Source: Muricomes intestini (GTDB taxonomy: Bacteria; Bacillota; Clostridia; Lachnospirales; Lachnospiraceae). Taken from it: a stretch of 32,905 nucleotides of DNA. The position numbers were made by a program, and so were the translations under genes. Positions within the stretch are counted from its first letter, which is position 1. Each line of letters opens with the position of its first letter. The notes under the pieces are model-generated. The model saw only the letters and a list, made by a program, of their open reading frames with translations. It was not told the origin of the DNA and searched no databases. Shown piece by piece: positions 6,976-12,806 of the stretch. The stretch lies in contig NZ_SLZZ01000032.1 in assembly GCF_004346165.1 (NCBI RefSeq), positions 1 through 32,905 on the forward strand, read 5' to 3'.

Positions 6976-7448
6976 TTGTTTATCATGGTTCTTCCATAGA
7001 GGTTTCAAGACCAGACATTTACCATTCTAGAGACAATGTGGATTTTGGAAAGGGGTTTTATATAACATCTATTAAGGAACAGGCCGCTAAATGGGCAGCA
7101 AGATTTCGAAGGCATCAGGGAAAAGGTGTTATTTCTATATATGAATTGGATATTGAGGAATGTAAAGCGAATTATAGTGTGCTTGAATTCACTGGATATA
7201 CAGAAGAATGGCTTGACTTTATTACCACGAGCCGCAGATTGCAGAATACGAGTAGTTACAATATCGTCATTGGTGGTGTAGCAAATGATAAGGTTTTTAA
7301 TACAATAGAATTATATTTTGAAGGTTTAATTGAGAAAACAGAAGCAATTAAAAGGTTACGATATGAAAAACCAAATCTTCAGATGTGTATTCGAAACCAG
7401 AAATTAATCGATGAATATCTTCATTATAAGGAAAGCGAGGAAATCTAA
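6972..7448 (+). CDS. DUF3990 protein, probable ADP-ribosyltransferase-fold toxin
   Basis: The 158-residue product begins MIVYHGSS (His5) and continues with DFGKGFYITSIKEQAAKWA (Asp24-Gly28, Tyr30), the N-terminal pattern of DUF3990, a family I place among ADP-ribosyltransferase-fold proteins. The His of YHGS and the Tyr of GFY would bind NAD. A later acidic residue near NTIELYFEG (about 110-118) may complete the site. The start at 6972 has GGGG eight bases upstream and overlaps the preceding stop; a longer reading from 6957 lacks such a site. The gene is sandwiched between two DUF3791 genes with overlaps on both sides, an arrangement typical of toxin-antitoxin cassettes. The substrate (protein, tRNA, DNA or small molecule) is unknown. 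Confidence 0.78.
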   Translation: MIVYHGSSIEVSRPDIYHSRDNVDFGKGFYITSIKEQAAKWAARFRRHQGKGVISIYELDIEECKANYSVLEFTGYTEEWLDFITTSRRLQNTSSYNIVIGGVANDKVFNTIELYFEGLIEKTEAIKRLRYEKPNLQMCIRNQKLIDEYLHYKESEEI

Positions 7449-7669
7449 TGGAAGCCAATCCGATTTTATTGCAGAAAAAGTATGCCCGAGTGATAGATGA
7501 TTTTGCAAAATGTGTTGGAATTAATATTAGGGAAGCATTAGATTTTTTCTATCATTCTGTAACATACAAAGACATGAGCGAAGGAATTTCGGATATGCAT
7601 TGCCGAAGCGATGAATATCTGGCAGAAGAATTGAAAGAAGAATTTCTAAAGAAAAACGATAATAATTAG
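7448..7669 (+). CDS. Second short DUF3791-like protein
   Basis: A 73-residue protein whose start overlaps the preceding stop (TAATG, with TAA at 7446-7448 and ATG at 7448-7450) and has GAGGAAA upstream. The pattern FAKCVGINIREALDFFYHS, then MSEGISDMHCRSDEYLAEEL, resembles a compact DUF3791/DUF3990-associated protein with a charged C-terminus. It lacks the IPNYEVLHT segment seen in the first partner. Being last in a translationally coupled trio, it is a candidate second antitoxin or immunity component. Function is otherwise unknown. Confidence 0.72.
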   Translation: MEANPILLQKKYARVIDDFAKCVGINIREALDFFYHSVTYKDMSEGISDMHCRSDEYLAEELKEEFLKKNDNN

Positions 7670-7672
7670 TGC

Positions 7673-7706
7673 CTGCTGGCCAAGCCCCTGCGCCTTGCCC
7701 CGGCAG
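7673..7706 (+). repeat. GC-rich hairpin after the DUF3791/DUF3990 module
   Basis: CTGCTGG at 7673-7679 can pair with CCGGCAG at 7700-7706 (one G-T pair), with an inner AAG/CTT. The block is distinctly GC-rich against AT-rich neighbours. No T-run follows on either strand, so it is not a canonical intrinsic terminator. It lies four bases after the module's last stop and may protect transcript ends. Confidence 0.35.
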
Positions 7707-7745
7707 AACAAAGCATCAGCAGACCCAGTTCTCCTATGACCCCTC

Positions 7746-8273
7746 TTAACTGTATATTTTATAAATAATCTTAGCCAGTTCCTCCCCCGAGGGGGAGGAA
7801 CTATCTGCGAAACAGGATAGATAAACATTGTATAAGGATCCTGCGAAGGCCTGCAAGGTATAGTATCGTTCTATAGAGTCGGAGTCATGGTACCACATCG
7901 ACAAGATGTAATCAGACAGTTCAGTCAAAAACAGTTGTCCCATGCCTCCGGCGAACAGAGTGTTTAAAAATTCTTTATGTATAGAAAAATATTGAAAGCA
8001 GTGGAGCATATTTGGCATATCGAAGAATTCAGTGTGGCAGTCCTGCTCATAAAATTCCTGGCGGTAGGCTGCAAAAATATCCTGCAGATGGCGTGTGAAG
8101 ATATCCTCTTTTGTTGTATAGTTTCTATAGTAAGTCATTCTGGATACGCCGGCCTTATTGGTTAGTTCAGAAATGGTGATTTCTGACAAGTTTTTCTCTT
8201 TTAATAATTGTATAAGCGCAGTGACCAGACATTCCTTGGCAATCTGGTTGGCTGTGTTTTTTGTATTTTTCAT
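7746..8273 (-). CDS. TetR/AcrR family transcriptional regulator
   Basis: The 175-residue protein has a TetR-type N-terminal helix-turn-helix: AKECLVTALIQLLKEKNLSEITI followed by SELTNKAGVSRMTYYRNYTTKEDIF (residues about 10-55). The C-terminal ligand domain is helical and not assignable. An in-frame ATG 60 bases further upstream gives a longer reading, but GGGGG lies 10 bases before the ATG at 8273, so this start is chosen. It is divergent from a DegV-PAP2 pair, with a perfect palindrome (8334-8352) over the promoter of that pair and a half-site near its own start. It probably represses both directions. Its ligand may be lipid-related because DegV proteins bind fatty acids; this is inference. 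Confidence 0.88.
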   Translation of the reverse strand: MKNTKNTANQIAKECLVTALIQLLKEKNLSEITISELTNKAGVSRMTYYRNYTTKEDIFTRHLQDIFAAYRQEFYEQDCHTEFFDMPNMLHCFQYFSIHKEFLNTLFAGGMGQLFLTELSDYILSMWYHDSDSIERYYTLQAFAGSLYNVYLSCFADSSSPSGEELAKIIYKIYS

Positions 8274-8289
8274 AAACAAAAAGCCCCCT

Positions 8290-8298
8290 TTTGTAACA
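8290..8298. promoter_or_regulatory. Possible TetR half-site next to its own start
   Basis: TTTGTAACA at 8290-8298 repeats one arm of the 19-bp palindrome at 8334-8352 and lies just upstream of the TetR ribosome site. The other arm is poorly preserved, so binding would be weaker. It would allow autoregulation. Confidence 0.35.
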
Positions 8299-8314
8299 GT
8301 TGTCCATTGGCATA

Positions 8315-8343
8315 TTGAATCAGAAAACATCAAATGTTACAAT
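8315..8343 (+). promoter_or_regulatory. Promoter of the DegV/PAP2 operon
   Basis: TTGAAT at 8315-8320 and TACAAT at 8338-8343 are spaced by exactly 17 bases, a good sigma-A promoter 57 bases before the DegV start. The -10 box lies inside the TetR palindrome, so a bound repressor would block RNA polymerase. Confidence 0.7.
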
Positions 8344-8352
8344 TTGTAACAT
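8334..8352. promoter_or_regulatory. Perfect 19-bp palindromic operator, likely the TetR site
   Basis: ATGTTACAA and TTGTAACAT are perfect inverted copies around a central T. The length and symmetry fit a TetR dimer site, and it covers the -10 box of the divergent promoter. Confidence 0.72.
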
Positions 8353-8399
8353 GAATATTATAACTAAATAAAAGAGAACAGGCAAGAGGGAGGTTATTT

Positions 8400-8937
8400 A
8401 TGGATTCAGATTATGTTATCAGCTGCTGTTCGACAGCAGATTTAACAGCAGGGCATTTTGAAAAAAATAGTATTGCATATATATGTTTTCATTATGAATT
8501 AGATGGAAAGGAATATACCGACGACCTGGGACAGTCGGTGTCATTTTCAGAGTTTTATGAAGCCCTGAAGAATGGGGCAGAGACAAAAACTTCACAGGTA
8601 AATGCAGAGGAGTTCGAGTACTATTTTGAAGGCTTTCTGAAAGAAGGAAAAGACATCCTGCATGTGTGCCTGTCTTCCGGTCTGTCCGGGGTCATAAAAT
8701 GCTATTGTCGACTGTATGGAACAGCATGCCGTGGGAGGACTCGGGTATGCAGAGAAATGTTATATATCGCAGGCAGACTCTTATGAAGACGCAAGTAAAG
8801 TGGCATCGTTAGTGGAAGCCAGATTCCCACATTTAAGAGGGCATGTGGAGATAAATCATGTAGGAACGACAATCGGCAGCCATACTGGCCCGGGAACGGT
8901 CGCCTTGTTTTTCTGGGGGGATATAAGAAATGAATAA
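8400..8937 (+). pseudogene. DegV family (fatty-acid-binding) gene with internal deletion and frameshift
   Basis: The first part (8400 to about 8690) encodes the DegV N-terminus: SCCSTADLTAGHF, then KTSQVNAEEF and HVCLSSGLSG. The last part (about 8698-8937, one frame over) encodes the DegV C-terminus: MEQHAVGGLGYAEKCYISQAD then GTTIGSHTGPGTVALFFWGD. DegV proteins are usually about 280-290 residues; the central segment of roughly 100 residues is missing and the two parts are in different frames, joined near 8690-8700. Neither part alone can make the two-domain fold that holds a fatty acid. The ribosome site (GGGAGG, 6 bases before the ATG), promoter and operator remain intact, so the break looks recent. 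The C-terminal frame overlaps the next gene by eight bases. Confidence 0.85.
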
Positions 8938-9517
8938 TCAAGAAAAAGTGGCTAAGTGTATCCGTGCAGTTACCGTTCCGCCAGTTCTGGTCACAGTGAT
9001 GCTGGTGATTTTGTATGAAAAATGTACGGTGATTTTTCACGGTGTAAGAGATTTATGGGTGTCACTGGTATGGCTTGGCATTTGCCCGGTTCTGGCATAC
9101 CCGTTACAAAAGATCCTTCCAGGCTGGAGAGAAAAGGGACGCCCAGGCCAGAGAAAGCTTGCATTTATCTGCTCTACAGTGGGTTACTTGATTGCTGCGG
9201 TATACGGTCTGGCAGCCCATGTAAGCTTAGAGCTTCAATTGATTTTTAATACTTATCTCTTATCCGTTATCCTTCTTGCTTTTTTAAACAAGGTAATCAA
9301 GAAAAGAGCAAGCGGGCATGCCTGCAGCATCACCGGACCTCTCATATTTCTAGCTTATTTTGTGAGCTGGAAGATGGCCGCCTTCTGCATTTTTATTGGC
9401 GGGATGAGTTTTTGGGCCTCGTTAAAATTAAAAAGGCACTTGCCGACGGATTTGCTTGCGGGCAGCGGTACCTGCTTTGTATCTTTTGCTATAGCACTTG
9501 TGATCATGGGAATATAA
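8930..9517 (+). CDS. PAP2-like integral membrane protein
   Basis: The 195-residue protein has about six hydrophobic segments. KKRASGHACSITGP (about residues 124-137) resembles the second motif of PAP2 phosphatases (PSGH), and KRHLPTDLLAG (about 168-178) resembles the third (R-X5-H-X3-D, here HLPTD). The first motif (KX6RP) is not clear, so catalysis is uncertain. PAP2 proteins dephosphorylate lipid phosphates or isoprenoid pyrophosphates at the membrane. The ATG at 8930 follows GGGGGG by nine bases and overlaps the end of the broken DegV frame, so it should be expressed from the same TetR-controlled promoter. Pairing with a fatty-acid-binding protein suggests a lipid-metabolism role. Confidence 0.68.
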   Translation: MNNQEKVAKCIRAVTVPPVLVTVMLVILYEKCTVIFHGVRDLWVSLVWLGICPVLAYPLQKILPGWREKGRPGQRKLAFICSTVGYLIAAVYGLAAHVSLELQLIFNTYLLSVILLAFLNKVIKKRASGHACSITGPLIFLAYFVSWKMAAFCIFIGGMSFWASLKLKRHLPTDLLAGSGTCFVSFAIALVIMGI

Positions 9518-9598
9518 AAGAAATTAAGCTATGAAAAGATAATCTATTTGTATATTTATTGAGAGTAATGCGACATAATAAAATTATATTATGAAATG

Positions 9599-9626
9599 TA
9601 ACTGTGATTTTACGAATAACTGTGAT
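9599..9626 (+). repeat. Direct repeat in the leader of the sce7726 cassette
   Basis: TAACTGTGAT occurs at 9599-9608 and 9617-9626, 18 bases start to start. It is just upstream of TAGAAT (9626-9631), a possible -10 box. The 163-base gap 9518-9680 is AT-rich and no -35 box stands out. The repeat is a candidate regulator site for the cassette. Confidence 0.35.
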
Positions 9627-9680
9627 AGAATAATAAAAATGAAATGTGGATGATTTTTATAATGGAAGGAGGCGAAGTGA

Positions 9681-10541
9681 ATGGAAACAAATAAAAAGAG
9701 TAATTTAAATCGAATATTTACACGTAATATGCTTCGCCATTTTATAGAGGGAAAAACTGATAATACATATTCAGCAGTGGTAAGACGTTATACCATCGAA
9801 CCTGAAAAAAAGAATAATAAAGAATTGATAAGTGAAATTTATTGTGAGTTAAAGAGAAATTATCGCAATGAATATTTTTATAAAAATACTCTACTCAATA
9901 AGTTGCTTTTAGGGGTACATAGTGTTAATACTACTACAGCATTAACAGAAGTATCAATAGCCAAATCAAAAGCAGATTTTGTTTTAATAAATGGTAAGGC
10001 CATAGTATATGAGATAAAGACGGAATTAGATAATCTTGAAAGATTAAGTTCCCAAATTGACGATTATTACAAGGTATTTGATCATGTAGTAGTGGTCACC
10101 TATGAAAAGAACTTGCAACAACTCAAAAAAATATTATATAATCTTGACAAACCAGTTGGGATATATGTCTTGAGGAGAAATAGTCAATTAAAAACAATTA
10201 GAAAACCAGAAAAATATATAAAGGATTTAGATAAAGAGACTATTTTTAAATTGCTAAGAAAAAGTGAATATGAAGAAATAATTTTTCAACATTATGGTTG
10301 TTTACCTAAAGTTACTCAATTTAAATATTATGCAGTATGTAAAAAAATGTTTCTGCATATGCCAATAGAAGAATCATATTTATCTGTTCTGAAACAATTA
10401 AAAAAAAGAATGCAGATAGAAAAAGAGGAGTTTGCAAAAGTCCCATATGAACTGAAGTTTTTGTCGTATTTTATGGAATTGAGCAAAAAGGAATATCAGG
10501 AACTGGAAGCTTTTTTAAATTGTCAGTATGGAGGTGTTTAG
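9681..10541 (+). CDS. sce7726 family protein, PD-(D/E)XK nuclease-like
   Basis: The 286-residue protein carries a nuclease-fold core: Glu90, then ADF with Asp99, then IVYEIK with Glu111 and Lys113, followed by ERLSSQIDDYYKVFDHVVVVTY. This is the E...D...ExK pattern of PD-(D/E)XK restriction-like enzymes and matches what I know as the sce7726 family. The C-terminal half (about 190-286) is helical and lysine-rich and may bind nucleic acid. The start has GGAGG eight bases upstream. The next gene, sce7725, begins two bases after its stop, and the two families are named as neighbours in Sorangium. The codon choice is visibly AT-rich compared with 1308-5265, consistent with transfer. Cleavage of foreign DNA or RNA is an inference; no target is known. 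Confidence 0.78.
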   Translation: METNKKSNLNRIFTRNMLRHFIEGKTDNTYSAVVRRYTIEPEKKNNKELISEIYCELKRNYRNEYFYKNTLLNKLLLGVHSVNTTTALTEVSIAKSKADFVLINGKAIVYEIKTELDNLERLSSQIDDYYKVFDHVVVVTYEKNLQQLKKILYNLDKPVGIYVLRRNSQLKTIRKPEKYIKDLDKETIFKLLRKSEYEEIIFQHYGCLPKVTQFKYYAVCKKMFLHMPIEESYLSVLKQLKKRMQIEKEEFAKVPYELKFLSYFMELSKKEYQELEAFLNCQYGGV

Positions 10542-10542
10542 T

Positions 10543-11466
10543 ATGTATTTTCCTTATTTGAGAGGGCGGCAATTTGAGTTGATTGCGCTCCGCGAATTGG
10601 TGGAAAAGAATGTGTTGAGTGATAGAATTATTCCTATTATTGAACCGGTAAAATTATCATCAACATTAATTAAAACCATTGATGCGTATGGTGAAAACAA
10701 AAGACCATTAGCACTTATTACAAATCCAAGGGTTGGAAGTTTCAGCAGTGATGCAAAAGAAGAGAAAAATGAAAAACTTCAAATAAGTTTATCGGAACGC
10801 TTAAAAGGAAATCCTTATATTCTTTATATGAACTTGCTTAGGGCAAAAGTTTACCCTATAAAATTTATTGAAAGTCATGGGGATAATATGGGGACGATTT
10901 GTACTGATAAAGATGCTATACCTGTTTATGAGGCTTGCTTTGCGGAATTGGATACCAAATATAATCTAATTCCAGATGAAGGCGGATTTAGAAGAAAAAT
11001 AAGAAAGAATAGAGTTATTTTTGCGGATAGGTTTAATAAACAAAATAGAAATAATGATTATATTGATGTGAATGATGAGCCTTTTTCGGAAGACCATTTA
11101 TATTATAAAGAAGATGGATATGTTGGGTTTGCCGACTACTCTGTGGTAGGGGAGGAATATAACGATACAGGGTTTGCACCATATGCAGTCGCAATACACA
11201 TTGTCTATTTTGATACGGATGAAAGTTTACGGGTAAAGCATTTTGTATCAGATTCTAATGATGATATCAGCGATCCTGCCGGAAAATTTCAAGAGGCATT
11301 GGCAAAACTCATCGAATGGAATGAGGAGAAAAAGCTTGACACGCTGGCAATGAAAGCATTTGAAGATTTATACCGTCGGGAAGCTTATCCAGGCCTTGGA
11401 CCAGTAAAGAAATTGTCCATTATGCATCATCTAGAATTGATAGGAAAATATTTTGATAGGGAGTAG
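10543..11466 (+). CDS. sce7725 family protein (T4 beta-protein-like)
   Basis: The 307-residue product begins MYFPYLRGRQFELIALRELVEK and continues with RIIPIIEPVKLSSTLIKTID, the N-terminal pattern of sce7725 proteins and, more distantly, of the phage T4 beta-protein family. No catalytic motif is evident to me. The alternating strand-helix pattern suggests a TIM-barrel-like fold, but this is a guess. An ATG at 10528 lies inside the preceding gene; GGAGG at 10530-10534 points to the ATG at 10543. It is separated by one base from the sce7726 stop and three bases from the RES gene, so the three are one transcript. The conserved pairing implies that sce7725 and sce7726 form a complex. Confidence 0.78.
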   Translation: MYFPYLRGRQFELIALRELVEKNVLSDRIIPIIEPVKLSSTLIKTIDAYGENKRPLALITNPRVGSFSSDAKEEKNEKLQISLSERLKGNPYILYMNLLRAKVYPIKFIESHGDNMGTICTDKDAIPVYEACFAELDTKYNLIPDEGGFRRKIRKNRVIFADRFNKQNRNNDYIDVNDEPFSEDHLYYKEDGYVGFADYSVVGEEYNDTGFAPYAVAIHIVYFDTDESLRVKHFVSDSNDDISDPAGKFQEALAKLIEWNEEKKLDTLAMKAFEDLYRREAYPGLGPVKKLSIMHHLELIGKYFDRE

Positions 11467-11469
11467 TGT

Positions 11470-12561
11470 ATGGTATTTTGTGAAAGATGTTTTTGCGATA
11501 CAGAAGTTATCTCTGTTATTCGAAGTAAAGCGAAAATAGGTGAATGTCCACTGTGTCATAGTAAAAACGTACATATATATGATACTGCAAAATATAAAGA
11601 CTTGAGTATATTGTTTGATGACTTGCTGAGCATTTATACGCCCGTTTCACAGTTACCAGCATCATATCCTAAATCAGAAACGAGTTTGTTAAAAAGTGAA
11701 TTGATAAATAGCTGGAATATTTTTAATAAAAGAAGTGAGTCTGATGTATATAATATTATTATTGCAATATGCAAAGAGAAATATGAATATAATGCAGAAT
11801 TATTCGATCAGCCCGTGGGCATTCAAGAATTGTATGATGAGAGCTATTTAATGAAGCACTCCCTTTTGACTACAAATTCTTGGGATGATTTTGTGAATGT
11901 ATTAAAAACGAAGAATCGCTTTCATACACGTTATATAGATGTGAATCTTTTGGAAAGATTTTGCTCATATGTCCGTAAGCCATATAAGGCGGGAACCGCC
12001 TTTTATCGTTGCAGAATTTCATCTGAGGATGGAATCATTGGTAAAGAAATGGGGGCACCACCTGTTCAAAAAACAACAGACGGAAGAGCTAATGCAAGAG
12101 GAATTAGATGCTTATATTTGGGTAATATTGCTGAAACAACAATTTACGAAACCCGGGCAGGAGCGTATGATTATGTGACGGTAGGAAAGTTTGAATTGAA
12201 AAAGGATATTATTGTGGTTGATTTAAAGAAAATTAATCAAATAAGTCCATTTATTGAAGGGTTAGACTGTTTGGAGTGTGCAATTAATAAAGCGCACCTA
12301 AATAAGATAAATGATGAGATGGGCAAGGTTATGAGAAGAAGCGATAGTGCTTTAGACTATCTTCCGACTCAGTATATCGCAGATTTTGTAAAAAGTATTG
12401 TTCATGATGGATTGCCGGAATATGCAGGAATAGAATATAAAAGCGTAATGTATAGTGAGGGGTACAATTTAGCAGTGTTTAATCCGGATTTATTTGAATG
12501 TATTGGAACGGATGTGTATAGAATTGATACCATTCATTATAATAAGCATATTTTAGAATAG
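11470..12561 (+). CDS. RES-domain protein with N-terminal zinc ribbon
   Basis: The 363-residue protein starts with a zinc-ribbon pattern (Cys4, Cys7, then GECPLC with Cys26 and Cys29). A helical middle region (about 40-165) may be the HEPN-like N-terminal domain found in some RES proteins. A RES domain follows (about 170-345): FYRCRIS, MGAPPVQKTTDGRANARGI, CLYLGNIAETTIYETR, VVDLKKI, DYLPTQYIADFVK and GIEYKS. RES toxins such as MbcT degrade NAD+ by phosphorolysis, so this is a plausible cell-killing effector. The usual small Xre-type antitoxin of RES toxins is absent; sce7726 and sce7725 lie directly upstream instead, three bases away. Activity control is therefore unknown. A second reading in another frame (11969-12178) is a shadow. 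Confidence 0.82.
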   Translation: MVFCERCFCDTEVISVIRSKAKIGECPLCHSKNVHIYDTAKYKDLSILFDDLLSIYTPVSQLPASYPKSETSLLKSELINSWNIFNKRSESDVYNIIIAICKEKYEYNAELFDQPVGIQELYDESYLMKHSLLTTNSWDDFVNVLKTKNRFHTRYIDVNLLERFCSYVRKPYKAGTAFYRCRISSEDGIIGKEMGAPPVQKTTDGRANARGIRCLYLGNIAETTIYETRAGAYDYVTVGKFELKKDIIVVDLKKINQISPFIEGLDCLECAINKAHLNKINDEMGKVMRRSDSALDYLPTQYIADFVKSIVHDGLPEYAGIEYKSVMYSEGYNLAVFNPDLFECIGTDVYRIDTIHYNKHILE

Positions 12562-12720
12562 TTTTGCAGAAAAGAGGGGGGCTGTCGGGGAATTACCTAC
12601 AGTTCCTATTTTATTGATGCATTAGAGGTGTATACGGCTAAATACAGTGTGGATGATAAGTGTAAGTATTATTTGGCATTTAATAAAGAAAGCCTCTCTA
12701 GTATATTGATGATTATTTAA
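12562..12720 (+). pseudogene. Possible remnant peptide in frame after the RES stop
   Basis: Directly after the RES stop the same frame stays open for 52 codons to a TAA at 12718-12720. It encodes a protein-like segment (YSSYFIDALEVYTAKYSVDD then KYYLAFNKES) but has no start codon or ribosome site. It may be the eroded end of a lost downstream gene. I do not recognise the family. The remaining gap to 12806 holds the lacI terminator and nothing else I can name. Confidence 0.35.
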
Positions 12721-12759
12721 CAGAGTTGCTTACAAACATCCAAGTGATAAATCAGTGAA

Positions 12760-12797
12760 ACTAAAAGCTGCCCTGGGATGTTGACGAGCCAGGGCAG
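12760..12797 (-). terminator. Intrinsic terminator of the LacI-fusion gene
   Basis: CTGCCCTGG (12768-12776) and CCAGGGCAG (12789-12797) form a perfect 9-bp stem with a 12-base loop. On the minus strand the stem is followed by CTTTTAG. It lies 10 bases after the minus-strand stop at 12807. Confidence 0.75.
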
Positions 12798-12806
12798 TTA
12801 ACACAT

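Noticed and set aside
7673-7706. Intrinsic terminator for the toxin-like module or the TetR gene
   Set aside because: No T-run follows on either strand and the stem has internal mismatches, so it is listed only as a hairpin.
8716-8937. Independent small gene starting at the ATG at 8716
   Set aside because: It has no ribosome site and encodes only the DegV C-terminus; it belongs to the broken DegV gene.
11969-12178. Small gene inside the RES gene in another frame
   Set aside because: It is a shadow of the RES frame, which has clear family motifs throughout.
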